Part shown: piece by piece, positions 9,992 to 19,145 of the stretch
Numbering within the stretch: position 1 is the stretch's first letter
Layout of the letters: each line of letters begins with the position of its first letter
Origin: Crossiella equi
GTDB taxonomy: Bacteria; Actinomycetota; Actinomycetes; Mycobacteriales; Pseudonocardiaceae
Assembly (NCBI RefSeq): GCF_017876755.1
Contig: NZ_JAGIOO010000001.1
Coordinates: 5,627,786-5,691,785, forward strand
DNA length: 64,000 bases
Direction: 5' to 3'
Notes under the pieces: generated by a model
What the model saw: the letters and a program-made list of their open reading frames with translations, nothing else
What the model was told of the DNA's origin: nothing
The model's database searches: none
Position numbers and translations under genes: made by a program

Positions 9992-11578
9992 GTGAGCCGG
10001 TTCGTCGAGACGATGGTGTCCACCGCGCGTCGTGAGTTCCAGCGTGGGCTGGTGACGGGGGCGCCCGCGGAGCCCGTGCGGCGCACGTGGGCGGAGGTGC
10101 ACGGGCAGGCCCTGGCCGTGGGCGGGGGACTGGTCGCGGCCGGGTTGCGGCCCGGTGAGGCCGTCGGGGTGCTCGCCGCCGAGCCCGCCGCCATCGCGCC
10201 GCTGGCCCAGGGCATCTGGCTCGGCGGGGGCAGCGTCACCATGTTGCACCAGCCCACCGCGCGCACCGACCTGGCCGCCTGGGCCGCGGACACCGTGCGC
10301 ACCCTCGGCATGATCGAGGCCGCCACCGTGGTCCTGGACGCCACCTTCGCCGCGCTGGCGCAGCCGTTGCGGGACAACGGGATCCGCGTACTGGACGTGG
10401 CCGACCTGCTCCGGGGTGAGCCCCTGGCGCAGCCCGTGCCGCGTGCGGAGGGCGATACCGCGCTGCTCCAGCTCACCAGCGGGTCCACCGCCGCGCCCAA
10501 GGCCGTGGTGATCAGCCACGGAAACCTGTACGCCAACGTCACCGCCATGGCCCAGGCCTCCCAGCTCGATCCCGCCACCGACGTCATGGTGTCCTGGCTG
10601 CCGCTGTTCCACGACATGGGCATGATCGGCTTCCTGACCGTGCCCATGGCCGTCGGCATGGAGCTGGTGAAGATCACTCCGGTCGACTTCCTGCGCGCGC
10701 CGCTGGTCTGGCCCGAGCTCATCACGACCTACCGCGGCACCATCACCGCCTCACCCAACTTCGGCTACGCGGTGTTCGCCCGCCAACTGTCCAAAGTGGC
10801 GGACGAGGACCGGTTCGACCTGTCCCGCTTGCGGATCGCGCTCAGCGGCGCCGAACCCATTGACCCCGGCGTGGTGCACGCGTTCACCTCGGAGGGCGCC
10901 CGGTTCGGCATGCCCGCCGAGTGCGTGCTGTGCGCCTACGGCATGGCCGAGGCCACCCTCGCGGTGTCCTTCGCGCCCCTGGGCATCGGCCTGGACGTCG
11001 ACGAGGTGCGCGGCTTCCCCAAGCTCGGCCCGCCCCTGCCCGGCCTGGAAGTGCGCGCGGTCGGCGAGCACGGCGAGGTGCTGCCCGACCACGGGATCGG
11101 CGAGCTCCAGGTGCGCGGCGACGCCGTCACCGTGGGCTACCTCACCGTGGACGGTCCGGTGGCCACCCAGGACGCCGAGGGCTGGCTCGCCACCGGCGAC
11201 GAGGGCTACCTGATCAACGGCCAGGTCGTGGTGTGCGGGCGGCGCAAGGACGTGATCATCCTCGGCGGCCGCAACATCTACCCGACGGACGTGGAGCGCG
11301 CGGCCTGCGCCGCCCCGGACGTGCGCGCGGGCAACGCGGTCGCGGTGCGCTGGGACGGCAACGGCCGCGAACGCCTGGCCGTGGTGGTGGAGTCGCGCCG
11401 CGCCGGGGACACCGACGCCGAGCGGGCCATCCGCAAGAACGTGGCCGCGGAGGTCGTGCACTCCCTCGGCGTGCGCCCGAGCACCGTGGTCGTACTGCCG
11501 CCGGGCGGGCTGCCCAAGACGCCCTCGGGCAAGCTGCGCCGCGCCGAGGTGCGGGACAAGCTCGCCGAGTGGGTCTAG
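9992..11578 (+). CDS. Fatty acyl-AMP ligase / acyl-CoA synthetase-like (FadD/FAAL family)
   Basis: Adenylate-forming enzyme that activates a fatty acid to acyl-AMP, for transfer to CoA or an acyl carrier. 528 residues. Core motifs: LTSGSTAAPKAVVISH near residue 160, SWLPLFHDMGMIGFLT near 195 (typical of FAAL-type enzymes), YGMAEATLAVSF near 310, GDEGYLINGQ near 400, and the C-terminal PKTPSGKLRR with the catalytic Lys. The third position of the P-loop reads GSTAAPK rather than the usual GSTGxPK. It occupies the position of M. tuberculosis pks16 (Rv1013) before pth. Its TAG stop shares the CTAG at 11575-11578 with the convergent pth gene. Confidence 0.85.
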   Translation: MSRFVETMVSTARREFQRGLVTGAPAEPVRRTWAEVHGQALAVGGGLVAAGLRPGEAVGVLAAEPAAIAPLAQGIWLGGGSVTMLHQPTARTDLAAWAADTVRTLGMIEAATVVLDATFAALAQPLRDNGIRVLDVADLLRGEPLAQPVPRAEGDTALLQLTSGSTAAPKAVVISHGNLYANVTAMAQASQLDPATDVMVSWLPLFHDMGMIGFLTVPMAVGMELVKITPVDFLRAPLVWPELITTYRGTITASPNFGYAVFARQLSKVADEDRFDLSRLRIALSGAEPIDPGVVHAFTSEGARFGMPAECVLCAYGMAEATLAVSFAPLGIGLDVDEVRGFPKLGPPLPGLEVRAVGEHGEVLPDHGIGELQVRGDAVTVGYLTVDGPVATQDAEGWLATGDEGYLINGQVVVCGRRKDVIILGGRNIYPTDVERAACAAPDVRAGNAVAVRWDGNGRERLAVVVESRRAGDTDAERAIRKNVAAEVVHSLGVRPSTVVVLPPGGLPKTPSGKLRRAEVRDKLAEWV

Positions 11579-12153
11579 GACGCGTGGAAGCGGTTCTGCG
11601 CCGCCTCCAGGCCTTCCTTGGCCAGTGACTCGACCGCGTCCGCGCACTGGTCGATGAGGAAGGCCAGCTCCTTGCGCTCCACCGTGGCGAAGTCCTTGAG
11701 CACGAAGTCGGCCGGGTCCTGGCGGCCGGGCGGACGGCCGATGCCGAACCGCGCGCGCAGGTAGTCCTTCGTGGACAGCGACTTGGAGATCGACCGCAGC
11801 CCGTTGTGCCCGTTCTCGCCCCCGCCGAGCTTCAGGCGGATGGTGCCGAACGGCAGGTCCAGCTCGTCGTGCACGACGACGACGCGGGACGGGTCGATCT
11901 TGTAGAACCGGGCGGTGCCCGCGACGGCGCCCCCGGACAGGTTCATGAACGAGCGCGGCTTGGCCAGCACGACCCGCGCGCCGCCCAGCCTGCCCTCGGC
12001 GACGGCCGCGCCGCCCTTGTGGCTCTTGAACTTGGCCCCGATGCGTGCGGCCAGCTCGTCGAGCACCAGGAAGCCGATGTTGTGCCGGTTGCCCTCGTAC
12101 TCGGGGCCGGGGTTGCCCAGGCCCACGATGAGCAGCAGCTCGTCCTCAGCCAC
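11575..12153 (-). CDS. pth: Peptidyl-tRNA hydrolase
   Basis: Releases tRNA from peptidyl-tRNA that drops off ribosomes; essential cytoplasmic enzyme. 192 residues, standard length. N-terminal LLIVGLGNPGPEYEGNRHNIGF holds the catalytic His; FMNLSGGAV, VVHDELDLPFG and GGENGHNGLRSI are the family blocks. Co-directional with rplY, whose stop is 93 bases upstream with a strong hairpin between. Ends tail to tail with the acyl-AMP ligase gene, the two stop codons sharing one CTAG. Confidence 0.95.
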   Translation of the reverse strand: MAEDELLLIVGLGNPGPEYEGNRHNIGFLVLDELAARIGAKFKSHKGGAAVAEGRLGGARVVLAKPRSFMNLSGGAVAGTARFYKIDPSRVVVVHDELDLPFGTIRLKLGGGENGHNGLRSISKSLSTKDYLRARFGIGRPPGRQDPADFVLKDFATVERKELAFLIDQCADAVESLAKEGLEAAQNRFHAS

Positions 12154-12184
12154 GGCCCTGCCCCTCCCTGCTCAACAGATGCCA

Positions 12185-12220
12185 ACGGCGCGCCACCCCG
12201 GGTGAGGGGCAGCGCGCCGT
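12185..12220 (-). terminator. Hairpin between rplY and pth
   Basis: ACGGCGCGC (12185-12193) pairs perfectly with GCGCGCCGT (12212-12220), and CCCC/GGGG extends the stem inside. No T-tract follows, so it may attenuate rather than fully stop transcription from rplY into pth. Confidence 0.5.
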
Positions 12221-12246
12221 CCAGCATGATGCCCGACGTCGAGGGC

Positions 12247-12852
12247 TCAGCTCTCGGTGGTCTCGGCGGCGGCCGACTCGTCGGCGCCACCCTCCATCTG
12301 CTCGGCGGTCGGGGCGGCGACCACGTTGACCACGAGGGCCTCCGGGTCGGCGGCCAAGGTCACACCGGCGGGCAGGGTGACCTGGGAGGCCAGGATCTGG
12401 GTGCCGGGCTGCACGCCCGCGATCGACACCTCGACCTGCTCCGGGATGTTCAGCGCGTCGGCCTCGACCTGGAGCTGGCTGATCTCCTGGGTGATCAGGG
12501 CACCCGGCACGGCGTCGCCGGTGACGACCACGAGGACGTCGACGGTGACCTTCTCGCCGCGCTTGACCAGCAGCAGGTCGACGTGCTCGATGTAGTTCTT
12601 CAGCGGGTGGGTGGTGACCGTCTTGGTCAGGGCCAGCTCGTTGGCGGCCTCACCCAGGTCGAGGGTCAGCACCGCGTTGGTGCCGTGCTCACGCACGACG
12701 CGGGCGAACTCCAGGGCGGGAAGGGCAACGTGCTTCGGGTCGGAGCCGTGGCCGTAGAGCACTGCGGGAATCTTTCCAGCGCGGCGGGTACGGCGAGCGG
12801 CGCCCTTGCCGAACTCGGTGCGCGGCTCAGCTGCGAGACGGACCTCGGACAC
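12247..12852 (-). CDS. rplY: 50S ribosomal protein L25 (long CTC form)
   Basis: Binds 5S rRNA in the large subunit; the long form is also called general stress protein CTC. 201 residues: an N-terminal L25 domain (about 1-95, [30 protein letters not shown]) and a C-terminal TL5-like beta domain, ending in an acidic Ala/Glu tail. The GTG at 12852 is chosen because AAGGAG lies seven bases upstream and the homologous N terminus starts here; the open frame upstream reads into non-conserved sequence. The position between prs and pth matches mycobacteria, though lpqT is absent. Confidence 0.94.
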   Translation of the reverse strand: MSEVRLAAEPRTEFGKGAARRTRRAGKIPAVLYGHGSDPKHVALPALEFARVVREHGTNAVLTLDLGEAANELALTKTVTTHPLKNYIEHVDLLLVKRGEKVTVDVLVVVTGDAVPGALITQEISQLQVEADALNIPEQVEVSIAGVQPGTQILASQVTLPAGVTLAADPEALVVNVVAAPTAEQMEGGADESAAAETTES

Positions 12853-13096
12853 GGCGATGCTCCTTGCATGACGTCGGGCAGTGAAAAACTTCAGTCGTGT
12901 GTGGTGACCTGCGGCGGCGATTCCTGCGCGGCGGAAAATGACAACACGCGGCGACTGAACGCCGCCGCGTCGATCACGGAGCCGCGAGATGAACACCCTC
13001 GCCGAGGCAACCCGTCAAGTGTATGCCGAGCAGGCCGAGACTCCCAATCGGGGGTACCGCCAACCGGGTTTTCCGGCTGGTCCCGGACACGGGAAC
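12853..13096 (-). other. Gap upstream of rplY without a supported gene
   Basis: About 240 bases between rplY and the prs terminator. It should hold the rplY promoter on the minus strand but I find no convincing -35/-10 pair. A short stem CGCGGCG (12947-12953) opposite CGCCG/CCGCG is the only local structure. The open frames here lack family signatures. Confidence 0.5.
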
Positions 13097-13135
13097 GGCG
13101 GCCGGGCACCCCCTGGGCAGGGGTGCCCGGCCGCC
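13097..13135 (-). terminator. Strong terminator after prs
   Basis: A perfect 16-bp stem, 13097-13112 with 13120-13135 (GGCGGCCGGGCACCCC and its complement), loop of 7 bases. It begins about 20 bases after the prs stop in the direction of transcription. There is no U-tract, as is common for GC-rich actinobacterial terminators. Confidence 0.75.
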
Positions 13136-13155
13136 GCCGGGAGCTCAGGCCAAGA

Positions 13156-14142
13156 TCAGGCGTGGCCGTCGAACAGGCTGGTCACGGAGCCGTCCTCGAA
13201 CACCGCGTGGATGGCCTTGGCCAGCAGCGGGGCGATCGAGAGCACCTTCATCCCGGGGAACTGCTTCTCCTCGGGAATGGGCAGGGTGTTGGTGAAGATG
13301 ACCTCGGTGGCACCGCACTCGGCCAGCTTCTTCGGGGCGTCGTTGCTGAGGATGCCGTGGGTGGCGGCGATGATCACGTCCGCCGCGCCCTCGGACCGCA
13401 GCTGGGCTGCCGCCTTGGCGATGGTGCCGCCGGTGTCGACCATGTCGTCGATCACCACGCACAGCCGCCCGCGCACCTCGCCGACCACACGGTTGGCCAC
13501 GACCTCGTTCGGCTTGAGCGGGTCGCGGGTCTTGTGGATGAACGCGATCGGCGTGCCGCCGAGCGTGTCCGCCCACTTCTCCGCGAGCTTGGTGCGGCCC
13601 GAGTCGGGGGAGACGACCGTGATGTCCCGGCCCGCGTACTTGTTGCCCACGTAGTCGGCAAGCAGCCGCATGGCGAGCAGGTGGTCGACCGGGCCGTCGA
13701 AGAAGCCCTGGATCTGCGCGGTGTGCAGGTCCACGGTCATGATCCGGTCCGCGCCCGCCACCTTGAACAGGTCGGCGATCAGGCGCGCGGAGATCGGCTC
13801 GCGGCCGCGGTGCTTTTTGTCCTGACGGGCGTACGGGTAGAAGGGCATGATCACGGTGATGCGCTTCGCGCTGGCGCGCTTGAGCGCGTCCACCATGATC
13901 AGCTGCTCCATCACCCAGGTGTTGATGGGCTCGCAGTGGCTCTGGATGACGAACGCGTCGCACCCGCGGACGGACTCCTCGAAGCGGACGAAGATCTCCC
14001 CGTTGGCGAACTCGTAGGCCGCCTGAGGGGTCACGGTCACGTCGAGGTGCTTGGCCACTTCGTCGGCCAACTCGGGGTGGCTGCGGCCGGAGAAGAGCAT
14101 CAAGCTCTTCTTGGGGGTCGCCGACATCGCGCTCACGGTCAT
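13156..14142 (-). CDS. prs: Ribose-phosphate pyrophosphokinase (PRPP synthetase)
   Basis: Makes PRPP from ribose 5-phosphate and ATP for nucleotide, His and Trp synthesis. 328 residues, class I size. Motifs: LMLFSGRSHPELADEVAKHL at the start, FANGEIFVRFEESVRG, the catalytic flexible loop YPYARQDKKHRGREPI, and the PRPP-binding VVIDDMVDTGGTI. The ATG at 14142 has GGGGAG close upstream and lies one base after the glmU stop, so the two are translated together. A strong hairpin follows its stop. Confidence 0.96.
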   Translation of the reverse strand: MTVSAMSATPKKSLMLFSGRSHPELADEVAKHLDVTVTPQAAYEFANGEIFVRFEESVRGCDAFVIQSHCEPINTWVMEQLIMVDALKRASAKRITVIMPFYPYARQDKKHRGREPISARLIADLFKVAGADRIMTVDLHTAQIQGFFDGPVDHLLAMRLLADYVGNKYAGRDITVVSPDSGRTKLAEKWADTLGGTPIAFIHKTRDPLKPNEVVANRVVGEVRGRLCVVIDDMVDTGGTIAKAAAQLRSEGAADVIIAATHGILSNDAPKKLAECGATEVIFTNTLPIPEEKQFPGMKVLSIAPLLAKAIHAVFEDGSVTSLFDGHA

Positions 14143-14143
14143 T

Positions 14144-15631
14144 TCACTCCCCGTTTGGCTGGTGTTTGCCCCCATCATCGCTGGTGACAGCGAGTGCTCG
14201 CGCGGCAGCATCCGCCGCCGCGGAGCCAGGGCGCTTGCGCTCCACCCATCCGGTGACGTTCCGCTGCTTGGCCCTTGCCACGCCCATCGCCCCCGGCGGG
14301 ACGTCCTGCGTGATCACCGAGCCGGCGGCCGTGTAAGCACCATCGCCAATGGTCACAGGCGCGACGAACATGTTGTCCGACCCCGTGCGGCAGTACGAGC
14401 CGATCGTCGTGTGGTGCTTCTGGAGACCGTCGTAGTTCACGAAAACTGAAGCGGCGCCGATGTTGGAGAACTCGCCGATCGTGGCGTCGCCCACGTACGT
14501 GAGATGCGGCACCTTCGTGCCCTCGCCGATGTTCGCGTTCTTCGTCTCGACGAAGGTGCCGATCTTGCCCTTGGTGCCCAGCCGGGTGCCCGGCCGCAGG
14601 TAGGCGAACGGTCCTACCAGCGCGTTCTCGCCGATCACCGCGCCCGAACCGTGCGTGCGGATGATCTTCGCGCCCGCGTGCACGACCGAGTCGGCCAGCG
14701 TGGTGTCCGGACCGATCTCCGCGCCCTCGCCGACCCGTGTGCCCTCGCGCAGCTGCACGCCCGGGTGCAGGGTCACATCGCGCGCCAGCTCCACGTCCGC
14801 GTCCAGCCACACCGAGGCCGGGTCGACGACCGTGACGCCCTCGCGCATCCAGCGCTCCACCAGGCGGCGGTTGAGCTCCGCGCCCAGCTTCGCCAGCTGC
14901 ACGCGGTCGTTGACGCCCTCGACCAGCCACGCGTCCGCGCTCTCCAGCGCGCCCACGCGCAGGCCGTCGCCGCGGGCGATGGAGAGCACGTCGGTGAGGT
15001 ACAGCTCACCCTGCGCGTTGTCGGTGGACAGGCGGCCGATCGCGCCGCGCAGCACCGAGGCGTCGAAGGCGTACACGCCGGAGTTGATCTCCTTGATCGC
15101 GCGCTGCGCCTCGTCGGCGTCCTTCTGCTCCACGATCGCGGTCACCACCCCGGTGGTGTCGCGCACGATGCGCCCGTAGCCGGTGGGGTCGCCCACCTGG
15201 GCGGTGAGCACGGTCACCGCGTTGCCCGCCCGCTTGTGCTCGGCGAGCAGCGCGCGCAGCGTGTCCGCGTCCAGCAGCGGCACGTCGCCGTAGGTGACGA
15301 CCACCACGCCGGACAGCTCGGCGGGCAGGGCCTCCAAGGCGCAGCTGACCGCGTGCCCGGTGCCCTTCTGCTGTTCCTGGACCGCGGTGCGGACCTCGCG
15401 GTCCAGTGCCTTGCCCACGGTGCCGAGGTGCTCGCGGACCGCGTCCCGGCCGTGCCCGACGACCACCGCGAGGTGGTCCGGGCCCAGCTCGGCCGCGGCG
15501 CGCACGGCGTGCTCGACGAGGGTGCGCCCGGCGAGCCGGTGCAGCACCTTCGGGGTGGCCGAGCGCATGCGGGTGCCTTCGCCTGCGGCGAGCACGATCG
15601 CGGTGATGGGGCCGACGTCGCCCTGGAGCAT
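14144..15631 (-). CDS. glmU: Bifunctional GlmU (glucosamine-1-P acetyltransferase / UDP-GlcNAc pyrophosphorylase)
   Basis: Makes UDP-GlcNAc for peptidoglycan. 495 residues. The N-terminal pyrophosphorylase domain shows AIVLAAGEGTRMRSATPKVLH and VVTYGDVPLLDADT; the C-terminal left-handed beta-helix acetyltransferase domain starts near residue 270 and shows the hexapeptide rhythm (GENALVGPFAYLRPGT, YVGDATIGEFSNIGA) and NYDGLQKHHT with the catalytic His. ATG at 15631 with GGGAGAG upstream. Operon glmU-prs, stop and start one base apart. Confidence 0.96.
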   Translation of the reverse strand: MLQGDVGPITAIVLAAGEGTRMRSATPKVLHRLAGRTLVEHAVRAAAELGPDHLAVVVGHGRDAVREHLGTVGKALDREVRTAVQEQQKGTGHAVSCALEALPAELSGVVVVTYGDVPLLDADTLRALLAEHKRAGNAVTVLTAQVGDPTGYGRIVRDTTGVVTAIVEQKDADEAQRAIKEINSGVYAFDASVLRGAIGRLSTDNAQGELYLTDVLSIARGDGLRVGALESADAWLVEGVNDRVQLAKLGAELNRRLVERWMREGVTVVDPASVWLDADVELARDVTLHPGVQLREGTRVGEGAEIGPDTTLADSVVHAGAKIIRTHGSGAVIGENALVGPFAYLRPGTRLGTKGKIGTFVETKNANIGEGTKVPHLTYVGDATIGEFSNIGAASVFVNYDGLQKHHTTIGSYCRTGSDNMFVAPVTIGDGAYTAAGSVITQDVPPGAMGVARAKQRNVTGWVERKRPGSAAADAAARALAVTSDDGGKHQPNGE

Positions 15632-15663
15632 GGGGTTGCTCTCCCTGCCTGCCGTCTGTGATC

Positions 15664-15683
15664 GGTCCGGAGAAGCGCGGACC
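15664..15683 (-). terminator. Hairpin after the diguanylate cyclase gene
   Basis: GGTCCG (15664-15669) pairs with CGGACC (15678-15683); a second small stem GGGGC/GCCCC lies just before it around 15693. Both are between the GGDEF gene stop and the glmU start on the minus strand. Confidence 0.4.
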
Positions 15684-15714
15684 GCTCAGGGACGGGGCCG
15701 CGCCCCCGGCGATC

Positions 15715-17397
15715 CTACGGCGCGACCGGAGGCAGCAGCCCGGGGCTGCCGAAGGTCTCCAGGCTTGCCTCGGCCGGGCCGCCCGCCACCCGGTTGCCAC
15801 CTTCCCGCTTGGCCACGTACATCGCGGAGTCCGCACGGGACAGCGCTTGACCTGGGCTTTCCTGCGGGTGCACGGCGATCACGCCGATGGAGAGGGTGAC
15901 GCCCCGGGACAGGTGGTTGGGCAGCCGGTCGACCGCGTCCACGGCCCGGTTCAGCGCGGCCACCGCGGCCGAGATCGGGGCGCCCGGCAGCAGCACCACG
16001 AACTCGTCGCCGCCGTAGCGGGCGACCAGGTCGTCACCGCGCAGCGCGTCGCGGATGGTGCCGGCCACCGCTCGCAGCACGTCGTCGCCCTCGGCGTGGG
16101 AGTGCCGGTCGTTGACGCCCTTGAAGCCGTCGAGGTCGATCAGCGCGACCGCGAGCGGGTAGGCGCCCGGGGCACCGAAGAGGGTGTCCATGCGCTCGTC
16201 CAGCGCGCGCCGGTTGGGCAAGCCGGTGAGCGGGTCCTGGAGCGCCTGCTGGGCCATCGCGCCGTGCTTGCGGGTGAGCCGCTCGTGGTCCAGGCGCGTG
16301 CGCAGCGTGGACTCGCGCGTGCGGGCCAGGCCCCAGAGCTCGTTCTCCAGCTCGTTGGCGTACTCCGACAGCGCGGTGTTGGTGGCGCGGCTCTCCGGGC
16401 CGGACAGGCGGGCGAACTCGCGCACCAGGCACAGCCGCAGCGAGGGCTCGGAGGTGTCGTGCTCCAGCTGCATGCGCACCTTGGTCAGCGCGGACAGCGC
16501 CTCCTCGTGCCGGTCGTTGTCGGCGAGGCAGCGGGCCAGCGCGATGGCCGTCATGATCATCTCGGACGGGTACATCGCCATGTCCAGCAGCGACTTCAGG
16601 CCGTCCACGTGCTCGGGACCGGGCCGGGCCAGCGCGTGCGCGGCGCCGAGCACCGGCACCTGCGCGGCCGCGGGCAGGTCGGTGCGGCGGGGGAACAGCG
16701 ACTCCCGCCACGGGCCCTCCACCGCGACCGCGATGGCCGAGGCGGTGCAGAAGCGGTCGAGCGCGTCATCGTCCTTGTCGACCCGTTCCAGGCGCAGGCC
16801 CCAGCCCAGCTGGAGGCGGACGCGGTTTATCAGGTGCACCGCGATGTCGTGCGGGCCGCCGGAGTGGCGGATGTGCTGGTTGGCCTTGGCCAGCTCGCGG
16901 TCGGCCATGTCGTAGACGCCGAGCTGGGTGAGCACCAGGCCGATGTCGACCAGGGCGGAGACCAGCAGGCGGTCCCACTGGCGGCGCGGCAGCATGGCGT
17001 CCGGCGAGGGCTCGTCGTCGAGCATGGCCAGCGCCTTGGCGATCGAGCTGAGCGCGGAGTCCTCGCGGTCGGCCATCAGGGCACGGCGGCCGGACAGCGC
17101 GTGCGCGTCGGCCTCCAGCACCAGCAGGCCGTGCCGCCGGGTGTGCGCGATCATCTCCTCGAGCAGGTCCTCGGCGTCGTCGGCGATGCTGGGGGTGACC
17201 AGGCGCACGATGACCGCGCAGCGCAGGATCTCGCCGACCATCCAGGGCTCGCCGCGCCGCTGGGCCTCCGCGAGCAGCCCGTCGATCTCCTGGGCTGCTT
17301 CCAGCTGGGTGCCCAGCTCGCTGTTCTGCGCCACGGCGGCGAGTTCGCGGGCGCGCCCCACCAGCCACGCTTCGGAAAGTTCAGACCGCGTGGGCAA
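15715..17397 (-). CDS. Diguanylate cyclase (GGDEF) with helical-repeat sensor region
   Basis: Makes the second messenger cyclic di-GMP from two GTP. 560 residues. The last 175 residues form the GGDEF domain: DPLTGLPNRRALDERM near 385, the catalytic GGDEF near 461, and an intact inhibitory I-site (RGDD, five residues before GGDEF). The first 380 residues are Ala/Leu-rich helices resembling TPR-like repeats, with no membrane segment or signal peptide, so the protein should be cytoplasmic. No EAL domain. The start is a TTG at 17397 with a weak ribosome site; GTG at the WLVGRARE position is an alternative. Confidence 0.88.
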   Translation of the reverse strand: MPTRSELSEAWLVGRARELAAVAQNSELGTQLEAAQEIDGLLAEAQRRGEPWMVGEILRCAVIVRLVTPSIADDAEDLLEEMIAHTRRHGLLVLEADAHALSGRRALMADREDSALSSIAKALAMLDDEPSPDAMLPRRQWDRLLVSALVDIGLVLTQLGVYDMADRELAKANQHIRHSGGPHDIAVHLINRVRLQLGWGLRLERVDKDDDALDRFCTASAIAVAVEGPWRESLFPRRTDLPAAAQVPVLGAAHALARPGPEHVDGLKSLLDMAMYPSEMIMTAIALARCLADNDRHEEALSALTKVRMQLEHDTSEPSLRLCLVREFARLSGPESRATNTALSEYANELENELWGLARTRESTLRTRLDHERLTRKHGAMAQQALQDPLTGLPNRRALDERMDTLFGAPGAYPLAVALIDLDGFKGVNDRHSHAEGDDVLRAVAGTIRDALRGDDLVARYGGDEFVVLLPGAPISAAVAALNRAVDAVDRLPNHLSRGVTLSIGVIAVHPQESPGQALSRADSAMYVAKREGGNRVAGGPAEASLETFGSPGLLPPVAP

Positions 17398-17515
17398 GGG
17401 GGAATCCGGCTTGTCGACCGTTTCCGAGGACAGTGGTGCACACCCCCTTACTGACGTGTCGCAATAGCCGCCGGTTGTCCACCGTTCGGGTTGGACCCTC
17501 CCCGAGTCCGCGCCG

Positions 17516-17586
17516 CTCCGCCGCCAGGATTCGAACCTGGACCATCGGAACCAAAATCCGAGGTGCTGCCGTTACACCACGGCGGA
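17516..17586 (-). tRNA. tRNA-Gln (anticodon TTG)
   Basis: On the minus strand TCCGCCG (from 17586) pairs with CGGCGGA; the T arm is CCAGG-TTCGAAT-CCTGG; the anticodon arm TCGGA-TTTTGGT-TCCGA places TTG at 34-36, reading CAA (Gln). 71 bases; no CCA is encoded. Confidence 0.92.
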
Positions 17587-17625
17587 TCACGGGCACCGGC
17601 TGCGCGCCCGCCCGGACATCGTTAC

Positions 17626-17681
17626 ACATCCGGACGCGGCGCAGTGACATCCGGCTGGGTTTGGCATGGCCGGACATCCGG
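17626..17681 (+). repeat. Three direct copies of ACATCCGG
   Basis: ACATCCGG occurs at 17626-17633, 17647-17654 and 17674-17681, between the tRNA-Gln gene and the end of the hydrolase gene, in the presumed promoter zone of the tRNA on the minus strand. Meaning unknown. Confidence 0.5.
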
Positions 17682-17735
17682 TTGGCGAGTTCCGGTCCAG
17701 CGGACAAGATCGTTCCTGGGTGGACCGCACCCCCG

Positions 17736-18926
17736 TCAGCCTGCGGGAATGGCCAGTGTGCGACCGAGAAACTGGGTCACGTTCCGCTCGTACGCGGCCG
17801 GGTCCAGGTTCCACGAGGCGACGTGGTCGGCACCCGGGACCTCGACGTAGTCGATGGGCCAGTCCAGCCTGCCCGCGGCCTCGGCCAGCTCGCGGCTGGC
17901 GGTCACCGGGACCGTGCCGTCGGCCGAACCGTGGATGAGCAGCGTGGACGGCTTCGTCGCGGGCGGGTGCTCGATCAGCTCCATGCCGTCGAAGTCGATG
18001 CCCGAGCGCCAGCCGGAGACCAGGGTCGCGACCGGCGTCAGGAACCGCGGCAGCCCGCGTTCGCTGGCCTGCCAGTCCAGCACCTTCCGCCAGCTCACCA
18101 CGGGTGCGTCCAGCACCACCGCGGCCACCGAACCGGCCACCGGCGACCGGCTGAGCAGTTGGCCGACGATCGCCCCGCCCATCGAGTAACCGAACAGCAC
18201 CACTCGCCGCGCGCCGTTCCGCTGTGCGAACTTCACCGCGGGTTCCACATCCCGCCATTCGGTATCGCCAAGGTGATACAACCCATCGGGTGATTTTTGG
18301 GCGCCATTGTCATTGCGGTAAGTGACCGAAAGATTGGTGATTCCCAGTCGGTGCAAGGCGGGGATGATCCGGAGGGTCTCGTTGCGGCTGGCGCCCCGCC
18401 CGTGCACCTGCACGGCCCAGATCCCGGTGTCCTTCCCGGCTTCGGGACGCACCAACCAAGCGGGCATCGGGCCCAGCTCAGAGGCTATGGAAACGTCCTC
18501 AGTCGGCAGTCCGAGGGACTGGTTGGGGTTGCCGTCGAACACGTCGTTGTCGAAGCGCACCCTGGTGCCGGCCGGGACCGAGGACCCCTCCGGGAGCTTG
18601 CGCTCGACCTGCTCCCCGGTGCGCTTGACCACCTCGCCCACGCGGGCCGAGCCACCGGCCCAGACCAGCGTGAACACCCCGGGCTGGCGGGCGTTCTCGC
18701 TGTCCGCGAGCGTCACCGTGCCCGCGCTGGTGGCCAGCACGGTGTCCCGGTACTGCGGTTCACCCGAGTAGGGGACGAGCAGCTCTCCGCTGTAGTACCA
18801 GCCGACCCCGCCGGTGCCGAGCAGCAGCACGGTGAGCACGGCGACCAGGGCGGCCACCAGGCGCCTGCGGTGGCGGGGGCGGACCGGAGCGGGCGGCGGG
18901 GCGGTCCGGACCGAGGTGTTCTCCAC
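17736..18926 (-). CDS. Membrane-anchored alpha/beta hydrolase
   Basis: Probable serine hydrolase facing outside the membrane; substrate unknown. 396 residues. A single membrane segment (VAALVAVLTVLLLGTGGVGWYY) follows a Pro/Arg-rich N terminus, then a beta-rich spacer of about 130 residues, then the hydrolase fold with nucleophile GYSMGGAIV, an acid in HGSADGTVPV, and the catalytic His in VPGADHVASW. The GTG at 18926 is chosen so that only about 20 residues precede the membrane segment. It is divergent from the desaturase gene. Confidence 0.82.
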   Translation of the reverse strand: MENTSVRTAPPPAPVRPRHRRRLVAALVAVLTVLLLGTGGVGWYYSGELLVPYSGEPQYRDTVLATSAGTVTLADSENARQPGVFTLVWAGGSARVGEVVKRTGEQVERKLPEGSSVPAGTRVRFDNDVFDGNPNQSLGLPTEDVSIASELGPMPAWLVRPEAGKDTGIWAVQVHGRGASRNETLRIIPALHRLGITNLSVTYRNDNGAQKSPDGLYHLGDTEWRDVEPAVKFAQRNGARRVVLFGYSMGGAIVGQLLSRSPVAGSVAAVVLDAPVVSWRKVLDWQASERGLPRFLTPVATLVSGWRSGIDFDGMELIEHPPATKPSTLLIHGSADGTVPVTASRELAEAAGRLDWPIDYVEVPGADHVASWNLDPAAYERNVTQFLGRTLAIPAG

Positions 18927-19062
18927 GACGGCATTGTCCTGATCATGGCGTCCGGGTGGCAGACAGGTGACCTGGACGTGGGACGCGTGTGAACCGACAC
19001 GCCCGGGGAAGGCCAACACACCGAGAGCTGCACCACCGGGACTGGCAACTTGGGCTCGCCTT

Positions 19063-19093
19063 ACTTACGCTTGCGTAAGTTACGGTCCCGTAA
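19063..19093 (+). promoter_or_regulatory. Double palindromic operator upstream of the desaturase gene
   Basis: ACTTACGC-TT-GCGTAAGT (19063-19080) is a perfect inverted repeat and is followed directly by TTACGG-TC-CCGTAA (19080-19093), so half-sites related to CGTAA occur four times in 31 bases. The layout is typical of TetR-family operators, and a TetR gene sits just beyond the desaturase. Confidence 0.6.
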
Positions 19094-19145
19094 GTTGGAG
19101 CCGGACCGCCTCGACTTCCCCCGACACCGCTGAGGTAGCCATCGC

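Noticed and set aside
11806-14187. A 793-codon plus-strand frame across pth, rplY and prs
   Set aside because: It runs antisense to three well-identified genes and shows the usual shadow composition.
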